From a bacterium (GTDB lineage Bacteria > Krumholzibacteriota > Krumholzibacteria > LZORAL124-64-63), in NCBI GenBank assembly GCA_021767885.1, contig JAASSM010000190.1, positions 1-5,200 of the forward strand: a DNA stretch of 5,200 bases, given 5' to 3'. Shown here piece by piece: positions 1 through 5,200 of the stretch (position 1 is the first letter of the stretch; each line of letters opens with the position of its first letter). Under the pieces are notes generated by a model, which made no database searches, was not told the origin of the DNA, and worked only from the letters and a program-made list of their open reading frames with translations. The position numbers and the translations under genes are program-made.

Positions 1-131
1 ACCACGACGGCCCAGGAGACCACCGAGAGGACGAGCAGGACCAGGAGGATGAACTTGCCGAAGAAGGTGGTCTCCGCCACGAGGGAGACGAGCTCCGCCG
101 TGCCGAGGGTCAGCAGGAAGGGGGCAGGCAT
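1..131 (-). CDS. tolQ: MotA/TolQ/ExbB proton channel family protein, N-terminal 43 codons (partial)
   Basis: TolQ-type proteins are inner-membrane subunits that, with TolR, use the proton gradient to drive envelope processes such as outer-membrane constriction at division. Only the first 43 residues are in the window; the gene runs off the left edge. Seen: start MPAPFLLTLG, a short amphipathic stretch (about residues 11-25), then a hydrophobic segment from about residue 27 to 43 (FILLVLLVLSVVSWAVV). The LxxFSxxSW-like pattern there, ending in SWAVV, is typical of the first transmembrane helix of TolQ/ExbB. The start is supported by AAGGAG (complement of 137-142) five bases before the ATG. It sits 146 bp downstream of the Minf_1886-family gene on the same strand, so it probably begins a separate tol/exb unit whose partners (tolR and others) would lie beyond the window. 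ExbB cannot be told from TolQ on this fragment; the symbol is tentative. Confidence 0.72.
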   Translation of the reverse strand, partial: MPAPFLLTLGTAELVSLVAETTFFGKFILLVLLVLSVVSWAVV

Positions 132-197
132 GGTGGCTCCTTGGCGCCGTGCGGCGGCGGCGAGGCCTCCGCGGCGGGCCCTCCGTGGCCCGGCGCG

Positions 198-218
198 CGA
201 CCCGGCCGGGCCGGGTCG
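198..218. other. Perfect 8-bp GC hairpin between the Minf_1886 gene and tolQ
   Basis: Seen: arms CGACCCGG (198-205) and CCGGGTCG (211-218) are exact inverted repeats around a 5-base loop. There is no T-tract after the stem on the minus strand, so it is not a textbook intrinsic terminator. It lies about 60 bp past the stop codon of the 125-aa gene and about 65 bp before the tolQ start. It could act as a T-less terminator, an RNA 3'-end stabiliser, or a structure in the tolQ leader. In DNA this GC-rich, chance hairpins are common. Confidence 0.35.
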
Positions 219-228
219 GGTGGTGATC

Positions 229-257
229 GGTCTACGTTCCGGGCGCCAGGAAGTTCC
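229..257 (-). promoter_or_regulatory. Weak promoter candidate upstream of tolQ
   Basis: On the minus strand GGAACTT (257-251) is followed after 16 bases by TAGACC (234-229). GGAACTT matches the -35 consensus of sigma-E-type ECF factors, but the downstream hexamer is a poor match to the ECF -10 element and only a partial match to a sigma-70 -10 box. The position, about 100 bases before the tolQ ATG and just ahead of the hairpin at 198-218, is sensible for a tolQ promoter. This rests on short motif matches only. Confidence 0.2.
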
Positions 258-277
258 CGCGGCCCGGCCGAGGGGCG

Positions 278-655
278 TCAGGCCTTGCCCAGGAAGTACT
301 CCTGCTCGAAGACCCGGCGGAAGTCGTACCGGTCGATGAAGTCGCGCAGCGAATCCTCGTCGCGCTTGTCGAGGAGCTGCGCGTCGATGAGATGGAAGAC
401 GCAGCGACCGAAGTCCAGCGTGGTGCGCACGCCCCAGGCCGCGAACACGTCCGTGGCCATGACCCCGAAGCGCTCACGGCCGAGGTCCTTGATGGCCTCG
501 AGCAGGTCCCCGCCGGAGACGTGATCACGCCGGCCCGAGTCGACCACCGCGCGCTCGACGGCCTCGAGCACGAAGAGGTAGGCCTCGGGTCGGAACGACC
601 CGTGCCGGCTGGCGATGGATTCGACGCGGGCGAGGAACTCACGCGGTTCGGCCAT
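278..655 (-). CDS. Minf_1886 family conserved hypothetical protein (Planctomycete/Verrucomicrobia type)
   Basis: The function is unknown. The 125-residue protein matches from memory the small Minf_1886 / Plancto_Ver_chp family. Its recognisable blocks are PEAYLFVLEA (residues 23-32), a HVSGGDLLEAI segment (45-55), RERFGVMATDVFAAWGVRTT (60-79), DFGRCVFHLID (81-91) and a C-terminal DFIDRYDFRRVFEQEYF (105-121). It looks soluble and mostly helical, with no signal peptide, membrane segment or metal-binding cluster. Its length is normal for the family. The ATG at 655 is preceded by GGAAGGGG (complement of 661-668) five bases upstream, and no in-frame start further upstream looks better. It follows bshA by 111 bp that contain its own likely promoter, so it is probably a separate transcript rather than part of the bacillithiol operon. 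Family recognition is good; any role is guesswork. Confidence 0.85.
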   Translation of the reverse strand: MAEPREFLARVESIASRHGSFRPEAYLFVLEAVERAVVDSGRRDHVSGGDLLEAIKDLGRERFGVMATDVFAAWGVRTTLDFGRCVFHLIDAQLLDKRDEDSLRDFIDRYDFRRVFEQEYFLGKA

Positions 656-672
656 GGTGTCCCCTTCCGAGG

Positions 673-694
673 GGGCCGGGCCACTCCCGGTCCC
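673..694 (-). other. GC stem-loop in the leader of the Minf_1886 gene
   Basis: On the minus strand GGG-A-CCGGG, loop AGTGG, then CCCGG-CCC form an 8-bp stem with one bulged A. The stem ends four bases before the Shine-Dalgarno (668-661). A second small fold, CCCC(C) at 675-671 against GGGG at 664-661, would compete with it and mask part of the Shine-Dalgarno. It could be a leader structure affecting translation, the 3' end of the bacillithiol transcript, or a chance fold in GC-rich DNA. No T-tract follows. Confidence 0.3.
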
Positions 695-742
695 GGCGAC
701 GGAGGCGGCCGTGGACCCGGGCGGCGGCCGTCCCTGGATGAA

Positions 743-770
743 AGTCTAGAGCGAGGCGGCCCGCTGTCAA
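743..770 (-). promoter_or_regulatory. Sigma-70-type promoter for the Minf_1886 gene, overlapping the bshA stop codon
   Basis: On the minus strand a perfect TTGACA (770-765) is followed by a 16-base spacer and TAGACT (748-743), a 4-of-6 match to TATAAT. Transcription would start near 735-737, giving a leader of about 80 bases before the ATG at 655. The surrounding TAGACTTTCAT is one of the few AT-leaning patches in the region. The TGA stop of bshA (769-767) is embedded in the -35 hexamer. This supports independent expression of the downstream gene. The prediction uses the E. coli-type consensus, and the host's sigma-factor preferences are unknown. Confidence 0.5.
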
Positions 771-1924
771 CCGGAGCCTGCGTCGGCGGGGCGAGCGGCG
801 AGGACGCGATCGTAGAGCTCCACGTACTGGCGCAGCACGCAGCGAGCGCCGAAGCGCTCGGCCGCGTCGCGCCGGGCCTCCTCGGCGATGTGCCGCTGCA
901 GGCCGGGATCGGCCAGCAGCCCGAGCACCGCGGCGGCGATGCCGGCGTGGTCGTCCGGAGCGCGGAGATAGCCGTTGACGCCGTCGTCGAGGAACTCATC
1001 GGTTCCCCCGCGATCGGTGGCGATCACCGGGACGCCACAGGCCATCGCCTCCAGGGCCACCAGCCCGAAGCTCTCGTGCCAGGAGGGCAGCAGCAGCACG
1101 TCGGCCAGCGGCAGCAGGTCCTCGAGGGCCTGCACCATCCCGGGGGCAGCGACGCGGTCCCCCAGCCCCAGCTCCTGCAGGCGGGCCAGCGTGGGCGCCA
1201 GCTCCGGCCCGTCTCCCAGCAGCAGCAGCCGCGCGGGCCGCACGGCCGCCACCCGCGCGAACGCCGCCACCACCGCGGGCAGGTTCTTCACCGGCCGGAA
1301 ATTGGACGCGTGGATCAGGAGCGCCTCGTCCGGCGCGGCCCAGCGGGACCGCCGGCCGGGGTCGTCGCCGGGACGGAACCGCCTGGCATCCACGAAGTTG
1401 GGGATCACCTCCACCGGACGCTCGACCCCGAAGACGTCCCGGGTCTCGCGGGCGAGGAAGCCGCTGACGGCGGTGACGGCATCGGACTGCTCGATCACGA
1501 AGCGGGTGATGGGGAAGAAGGACGGTTCCTGGCCCACCAGGGTGATGTCGGTACCGTGGAGGGTGGTGACCAGCTTGAGGCGCTCGGCCCCCACCATCTG
1601 GCGCGCCAGGTAGCCGCTCACCGCATGCGGGATGGCGTAGTGCACGTGCAGGATGTCCAGGCCGTGGCGCGTGACCGTGTCGGCCATGGCGGTGGCCAGG
1701 CTCAGGGTATAGGGCGGCGACTGGAAGACGGGATAGTCCGCCGCTTCCACCTCGTGATAGAAGACGTTCTCGCGGTATTCCCGCAGTCGCAGGGGCAGGC
1801 TCTGGCAGATGAAGTGGACCGCGTAGCCGGAGCGGGCCAGGTTCAGTCCCAGCTCCGTGGCGACGATGCCGCTGCCGCCCTGGCTCGGGTAGCAGGTGAT
1901 GCCGATGGCCGGCAGGCGCGTCAT
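767..1924 (-). CDS. bshA: N-acetyl-alpha-D-glucosaminyl L-malate synthase BshA (GT4 glycosyltransferase)
   Basis: BshA catalyses the first step of bacillithiol synthesis, transferring GlcNAc from UDP-GlcNAc to L-malate in the cytoplasm. The protein has 385 residues (B. subtilis BshA about 377) and is collinear with BshA. The N-terminal acceptor domain carries GITCYPSQGGSGIVATELG (8-26), YAIPHAVSGYLARQM (96-110) and TTLHGTDITLVG (120-131). The C-terminal nucleotide-sugar domain has HASNFRPVKN with R210 and K213 (205-214), LLLGDGPE (234-241) and the GT4 E-x7-E pair E284/E292 in HESFGLVALEAMACGVPVI. The GITCYPSxGGSG and HYAxPHAV blocks distinguish BshA from mycothiol MshA. The ATG overlaps the bshB1 stop (ATGA, 4 bp); a GGAG eight bases upstream supports re-initiation. 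No key residue is missing. It is the last gene of the putative bacillithiol operon. Confidence 0.95.
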   Translation of the reverse strand: MTRLPAIGITCYPSQGGSGIVATELGLNLARSGYAVHFICQSLPLRLREYRENVFYHEVEAADYPVFQSPPYTLSLATAMADTVTRHGLDILHVHYAIPHAVSGYLARQMVGAERLKLVTTLHGTDITLVGQEPSFFPITRFVIEQSDAVTAVSGFLARETRDVFGVERPVEVIPNFVDARRFRPGDDPGRRSRWAAPDEALLIHASNFRPVKNLPAVVAAFARVAAVRPARLLLLGDGPELAPTLARLQELGLGDRVAAPGMVQALEDLLPLADVLLLPSWHESFGLVALEAMACGVPVIATDRGGTDEFLDDGVNGYLRAPDDHAGIAAAVLGLLADPGLQRHIAEEARRDAAERFGARCVLRQYVELYDRVLAARPADAGSG

Positions 1925-2682
1925 GCCCAGCGCTCCGGTGGCAGGTCGGCGTGGACCGGCGCGGCGGCCGTGGAGAGCGCCTCGGCGTGGGCCACCCCGG
2001 CGCGGCGGCCCCAGGCGCGGCCGCGGTCCTCGATCCGGGCGAAGAAGTCCGGATGGTTGATGGCGGTCGGGGCACGCCCCTGCTGTCGCCGGAACTGGCT
2101 GGCATAGCAGGCCAGGGCCTCCCGCTTCGCCCCCCAGCTATCCGAGACGTCGAGCAGCAGATCCGGCGCCGCGTCCGGCAGGCAGGTGTGCGCCAGCGTC
2201 TGGACCTCCCAGGTGGGCGCCTCGCCCTCCCCGGCCACCGGCTCCGGCCACCAGCGCGCCTCCGGGGCCTCCGGCCGCAACGCCCGCAGGCGGGCCAGGA
2301 ACACCGCCCGCGTCACCAGCGGAGGGGTGGCCAGGTGGTCGGGATGCCGCCGCGGCTCCGGTCCGGTGACCACCCAGCGGGGCCGCAACCGTCGCAGCAC
2401 GTGGACCACGGCGGCGGCCTGCTCCGGCCGGTCCGGAGCGAGGAACCCGTCCGGCAGCGCGAGCTGGACCCGGCCAGCGAGGCCGAGCACCGCGCTGGCC
2501 CGAACGGCCTCGGCCCAGCGCTCATCCACCGTCGCGTTGGAGGCCAGCTCGCCGCGGGTCAGGTCGCAGACCCAGACCCGCCGGCCGCGGGACGCCAGCG
2601 CGTGCAACCAGCCGCCGAGCGCGATCTCGGCGTCGTCGGTATGGGGACAGATGCAGAGCAGGTCGCAGCCGGATCCGGTCAT
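1921..2682 (-). CDS. bshB1: Bacillithiol biosynthesis deacetylase BshB1 (LmbE/PIG-L family)
   Basis: BshB1 is a zinc-dependent deacetylase that removes the acetyl group from GlcNAc-malate to give GlcN-malate, the second step of the pathway. The protein has 253 residues, slightly longer than B. subtilis BshB1. The metal motif PHTDDAEI (13-20) supplies H14, D16 and D17, and HPDH (113-116) supplies the remaining histidines. By analogy with BcZBP, the zinc ligands would be H14, D17 and H116 and the general base D16. CDLTRGELASNATVDER (39-55) and LPDGFL (76-81) are typical of the BshB1 branch, as are DVSDSWGAKREALACYASQF (178-197) and GVAHAEA (229-235). An Ala/Pro/Glu-rich segment near 136-157 looks like a lineage-specific loop. 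The ATG is preceded by GAGGAAGG in the 21-bp gap after bshC, and its stop overlaps the bshA start. A generic PIG-L deacetylase is the alternative, but the neighbours make BshB1 the clear reading. Confidence 0.93.
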   Translation of the reverse strand: MTGSGCDLLCICPHTDDAEIALGGWLHALASRGRRVWVCDLTRGELASNATVDERWAEAVRASAVLGLAGRVQLALPDGFLAPDRPEQAAAVVHVLRRLRPRWVVTGPEPRRHPDHLATPPLVTRAVFLARLRALRPEAPEARWWPEPVAGEGEAPTWEVQTLAHTCLPDAAPDLLLDVSDSWGAKREALACYASQFRRQQGRAPTAINHPDFFARIEDRGRAWGRRAGVAHAEALSTAAAPVHADLPPERWA

Positions 2683-2703
2683 GGGCCTTCCTCGTCGACG
2701 CCG

Positions 2704-4275
2704 TCAGGGCGCCGGGACGGTGAGCAGGTACTCGTGCCAGTCGCCAGCCAGGCCGGCGTCCACCGCGCGCCGGCCAGCGTGGGCCAGCGCGTCCACGAAC
2801 GGCTCGCCCCAGAGCGCGGCCGCGCCGAGGGCGGCCAGGGCCCGTTCCTGGCGGCGCCCCTCGGGTCGCAGCCAGGCCGGCGCGCCGGCGCCGGGATCAT
2901 CCCGCCGCCGCCGCTGCTCACGCTCCAGGACGCTGCGCGGGTGGCGCCCCCAGCGGCGCAGCACCTGGTCGGTGACATCGGACAGGCGCTCTCGCGGCAC
3001 CTGTGCCTCGTGCGCGAGGACCGCCTCGACCTGCGGGCGGCCGGCGCGCGCCGTCGCGTCAGCCAGCGCGGCGAGGTCGCGGCGGCCATCCCCCTCCTCG
3101 CGATCGGCGAACTCCAGGGCCCAGGAGCGGAAGGCCCCGTAGCCGGCCGGCCCGAGCTGGGCGAAGAGCCGGGGCAGCAACGGCGACCGGGGCAGATCGA
3201 ACGCGGCGTAGACCGGTTCCAGCTGGCGCAGATAGGCAGCCTCCCCGGGGCCCACCACCACCCCGGCCGGGCGGAAGAGCCAGTCCTGGACCGGGGAGCG
3301 CGCCAGGACGCCTGGCCGCAGCGTGTCCGGCTCGGGCATGTCGCCGGCCAGGTCGGCGGGCAGCGGGCGCCGCCGCCCTGCGGCGCCCAGGTGCAGGAAG
3401 CGCTGGATACTGGGCTCGCTCACGGCCGTGGCGTAGCCAGCGGCCGTGAGCTGCTTGCCGCCCTGGCGCGCGGCGGCCCGCAGGCGATCGCGCTCCGACC
3501 AGAGGCGGCGGTAGAACGGCGCGGCGGCGGCGTGCAGGCGGGCGTCGTTGCCATGGACCACCAGCAGCCCCGTGCCACGGAACACCCGCAGCAGCGCCCG
3601 CCGCTGCAGGTGGCCCCAGGTCTGGCCGTCGGCGATGCTGCTCGCGGCGATGGCTGCCAGGTCCGCCGCCAGGGCATTGCGCCCGGCCAGTTCGCCGAGC
3701 AGGGCGGCCTCGCCGGCGGCGAAGTCCGCCGCGGGCAGGGCGCCCACCATGAGGTCGGCGGGCAGGCCGCGCTCGCCACGCCGGGCGTGCCGCAACAGGA
3801 CCTCCCGTCCGGGATCCCCGGCCACCGGCTGCAGCGCCTCGCGCAGGTCGTCATCGTCCTCGCCGCACCAGAACACCGGCACCGTGGGCCGGCCGGCCGC
3901 GGTGCGCATCTCGGCCACCACCACGGCCGTGGCCACCTTGTAGAGCGTGTAGAGCGGCCCGCCGAGGAAGCCCGGCTGCTGGCCGGTGATCACCACGTCG
4001 GCATGGCCGGCGGTGAGGGCGTCCACGTCCCGCCGGGCCCGGTCGCGATCGGCGGGGTCGGGCACGTCGGCCAGGAGCTCGTCGAGCCAGCCGGCCCGCC
4101 ACCGGGAGTCCTCCCAGATGGCGCCCGGTGGGCCCGGCTGTCCGGCCAGGTCGAAGAACGCCTGCAGCGAGGCGGTGGCCCCCGGACGCTCGCCACGTCC
4201 GGCGAGCCAGTCGCGGAAGACCTCGCCGAAGTCCGCGTGGCTCGTGAGGTCCGGTCCGGTCTGGACGGCGATCAT
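2704..4275 (-). CDS. bshC: Putative cysteine ligase BshC, with altered EDHD motif
   Basis: BshC adds L-cysteine to GlcN-malate, the last step of bacillithiol synthesis. The 523-residue protein is close to the family length (B. subtilis 539). Diagnostic blocks are VITGQQPGFLGGPLYTLYK (95-113; B. subtilis has GGQQAGLLTGPLYTIHK), PVFWCGEDDDDLREA (133-147), GLLVVHGND (236-244) and VGPGEAAYLRQLEPVYAAF (341-359) followed by PLLPR (365-369). An Arg-rich, probably coiled-coil stretch lies around 440-460, and the tail DWHEYLL (512-518) resembles family C-termini. Odd points: aligned without gaps, the usual EDHD reads DDDD (140-143), losing a normally conserved histidine, and YTIHK reads YTLYK. The ATG overlaps the methyltransferase stop by 4 bp and has a strong Shine-Dalgarno, GGGAGG, five bases upstream. 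The reading frame is intact, with no sign of decay. Confidence 0.92.
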   Translation of the reverse strand: MIAVQTGPDLTSHADFGEVFRDWLAGRGERPGATASLQAFFDLAGQPGPPGAIWEDSRWRAGWLDELLADVPDPADRDRARRDVDALTAGHADVVITGQQPGFLGGPLYTLYKVATAVVVAEMRTAAGRPTVPVFWCGEDDDDLREALQPVAGDPGREVLLRHARRGERGLPADLMVGALPAADFAAGEAALLGELAGRNALAADLAAIAASSIADGQTWGHLQRRALLRVFRGTGLLVVHGNDARLHAAAAPFYRRLWSERDRLRAAARQGGKQLTAAGYATAVSEPSIQRFLHLGAAGRRRPLPADLAGDMPEPDTLRPGVLARSPVQDWLFRPAGVVVGPGEAAYLRQLEPVYAAFDLPRSPLLPRLFAQLGPAGYGAFRSWALEFADREEGDGRRDLAALADATARAGRPQVEAVLAHEAQVPRERLSDVTDQVLRRWGRHPRSVLEREQRRRRDDPGAGAPAWLRPEGRRQERALAALGAAALWGEPFVDALAHAGRRAVDAGLAGDWHEYLLTVPAP

Positions 4276-5084
4276 GCTGGCCTCCCGGGGTCCACGGCCT
4301 TGCGGTAGACCAGCAGCCAGCGATCGCTGGCACCGGGCCGCAGCGGCCCCCCGTGGTAATCTCCGGCGGCGGCCACGCGGCGGAACCCGGCCGCGGCCGC
4401 CAGATGGTCAAGCTCCTCGAGGGCGAGCAGCGTCACCTGCTCGCGGTATCGCAATCCCCCGGCGGGAATGCCCATGCGCGCGGCATCCGCCACCTTGCCC
4501 CGGTGCGGGACCAGTTCCACGGTCTTGATCACGCGGAGCGGGTCGTGGGCCAGGCGTCGGTCCTCACGGACCGCCAGCACCGCGGTGCGGCGCCGGCGCT
4601 CGCGGGGCCCTGCCGACAGCTCCCCCGCCACCCGCTCGCTGTCCAGGAAGTCCAGGAACCAGTGGCCGCCGCGGGGCAGCACGCGGGCCACCTCCGCCAC
4701 CACCGGCGCATGCTGGTCCGCGCTGCCAAAGTAGCCGAAGGCGGTGAAGAGCGACACCACCGCGGTCACCGAGTCCGTGGCCAGGGGAAGCTGTCGCATG
4801 TCCGCGCGCACCAGCGGCCGGTCCGCGTCCTCGTCGCGGGCGCGGACCAGCAGCGGCGCCGAGAGGTCCAGGCCGACGGCCACCACGCCGTTCCGGGCGA
4901 GCAGCGGCAGATGACGGCCCTGGCCGCAACCGAGATCCAGGACCGGCCCGGAGCCCAGTGGCGCCAGGCGGGGCAGCAGGGCCACGCACCGGGCGGCCTC
5001 CTCGCGGTCGCGGTGCGCGTAGAGGTCTGGATAGTGGGCGCCGAAGGCCACCTGGTACCACGGTTGCCGGGGTGCGGTGGTCAT
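4272..5084 (-). CDS. Class I SAM-dependent methyltransferase, translationally coupled to bshC; possible bacillithiol N-methyltransferase
   Basis: This 270-residue protein is a Rossmann-fold methyltransferase. Motif I is VLDLGCGQGRH (48-58), the ribose-binding acidic residue is D73 in VGLDLS, and ADM (94-96) is the usual adenine-contact segment. SLFTAFGYFGS (111-121) is the post-motif strand region and VLPRGGHWFLDFLDSE (135-150) holds the conserved turn. The N-terminus (WYQVAFGAHYPDLYAHRDREEA, residues 9-30) and the tail GDYHGGPLRPGASDRWLLVYRK (241-262) fit a family of small-molecule methyltransferases; no nucleic-acid-binding domain is seen. Its start overlaps the stop of the upstream gene and its stop overlaps the bshC start, so it is very probably co-translated with the bacillithiol genes. 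Inference: it may methylate bacillithiol or an intermediate, as NmbA does in Chlorobaculum tepidum. The substrate is not proven by sequence. The methyltransferase call is near certain (about 0.95), the bacillithiol role about 0.45. Confidence 0.92.
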   Translation of the reverse strand: MTTAPRQPWYQVAFGAHYPDLYAHRDREEAARCVALLPRLAPLGSGPVLDLGCGQGRHLPLLARNGVVAVGLDLSAPLLVRARDEDADRPLVRADMRQLPLATDSVTAVVSLFTAFGYFGSADQHAPVVAEVARVLPRGGHWFLDFLDSERVAGELSAGPRERRRRTAVLAVREDRRLAHDPLRVIKTVELVPHRGKVADAARMGIPAGGLRYREQVTLLALEELDHLAAAAGFRRVAAAGDYHGGPLRPGASDRWLLVYRKAVDPGRPA

Positions 5085-5200
5085 GACTCGCCCCGCGGGG
5101 CAGGCGGCTCCCAGGCGACCTCGCCCCCGGCGGGACGGTCGCGGGAGACGCGGGTGTCACGAGCCTCGGGCAGCTTGCCCGGGTGGTCGGTGATGGCGTG
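5081..5200 (-). CDS. C-terminal 39 residues of an unrecognised protein (partial)
   Basis: An open frame enters from the right edge at 5200 and ends at the TGA at 5083-5081, with no internal stop in 39 codons. The visible peptide begins HAITDHPGKLPEARDT and ends PPAPRGES, with a Pro/Arg/Gly-rich tail that looks disordered. I do not recognise the family. The main evidence that it is real is that its stop overlaps the methyltransferase ATG in the same ATGA arrangement (4 bp) seen at two other junctions here. That also makes it a likely member of the same operon. An open frame of 39 codons is not itself significant at this GC content. The operon promoter must lie upstream, outside the window. Confidence 0.6.
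   Translation of the reverse strand, partial: HAITDHPGKLPEARDTRVSRDRPAGGEVAWEPPAPRGES

Noticed and set aside
232..999. A 255-codon minus-strand frame overlapping the Minf_1886 gene and the 3' part of bshA
   Set aside because: The translation is Ser/Arg/Pro-rich with no recognisable domain, and it overlaps two well-supported genes out of frame.
767..1924. Reading the glycosyltransferase as mycothiol MshA and the deacetylase as MshB
   Set aside because: The glycosyltransferase has the BshA signature GITCYPSxGGSG and HYAxPHAV. The adjacent ligase is BshC-like, not the CysRS-like MshC, and no MshD-type acetyltransferase is present.
392..2107. A 571-codon open frame on the plus strand, antisense to bshA and the Minf_1886 gene
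   Set aside because: It is a shadow of the real minus-strand genes. Its product has no family features, and it runs across the intergenic promoter region and two gene boundaries.
1951..4308. A 785-codon open frame on the plus strand, antisense to bshB1 and bshC
   Set aside because: bshB1 and bshC happen to lie in the same register, and GC-rich third positions on the minus strand suppress stop codons in the opposite frame. The translation is a low-complexity Gly/Arg/Pro/Ala mix with no recognisable domain, while the minus-strand proteins match known families end to end.
2701..4310. Many recurring GGCCAGG / GCCGGCC-type words suggesting dispersed repeats
   Set aside because: They fall at irregular spacing inside coding sequence and correspond to common Leu-Ala-Gly codon runs (CTGGCCGGC) on the minus strand. 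There is no repeat unit or array.
1..5200. Mobile elements, CRISPR arrays, tRNA or rRNA genes
   Set aside because: No transposase or integrase motif, no terminal inverted repeats or target duplications, no regularly spaced repeats and no tRNA-like cloverleaf were found on either strand.

Overview
The window is a compact, very GC-rich stretch of bacterial chromosome in which every credible gene lies on the minus strand. It holds five complete genes and two genes cut by the window edges. The central find is a full bacillithiol (BSH) biosynthesis set, bshC-bshB1-bshA, preceded by a class I SAM-dependent methyltransferase. The methyltransferase stop codon overlaps the bshC start codon.

Layout in the direction of transcription (right to left): the last 39 residues of an unrecognised protein (5200-5081); the methyltransferase (5084-4272); bshC, putative cysteine ligase (4275-2704); bshB1, GlcNAc-malate deacetylase (2682-1921); bshA, GlcNAc-malate glycosyltransferase (1924-767). 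Three of the four junctions are 4-bp ATGA stop/start overlaps and the fourth is a 21-bp gap carrying a Shine-Dalgarno, so this looks like one translationally coupled operon. After bshA comes a 111-bp gap with a good sigma-70-type promoter, whose -35 box contains the bshA stop codon. Next is a 125-aa protein of the Minf_1886 (Planctomycete/Verrucomicrobia-type) conserved hypothetical family (655-278). A 146-bp GC-rich gap with a hairpin follows, then the first 43 codons of a TolQ/ExbB-type proton channel subunit (131-1).

Pathway logic: BshA joins UDP-GlcNAc and L-malate, BshB1 removes the acetyl group, and BshC adds cysteine to give BSH. Gene order is the reverse of reaction order. The coupled methyltransferase suggests the thiol may be methylated afterwards, as NmbA does to make N-methyl-bacillithiol in Chlorobaculum tepidum. 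That role is inference from context, not a demonstrated homology.

Organism: high GC, a BSH rather than mycothiol pathway, a Tol-type envelope system (Gram-negative cell plan) and a Minf_1886 protein together suggest a high-GC didermic lineage of or near the FCB group (for example Gemmatimonadota, Eisenbacteria or Krumholzibacteriota). A Firmicute or actinomycete is unlikely. The phylum cannot be fixed from this window. No mobile element, CRISPR array, tRNA or rRNA was seen, and there is no gene-free stretch over 300 bases.
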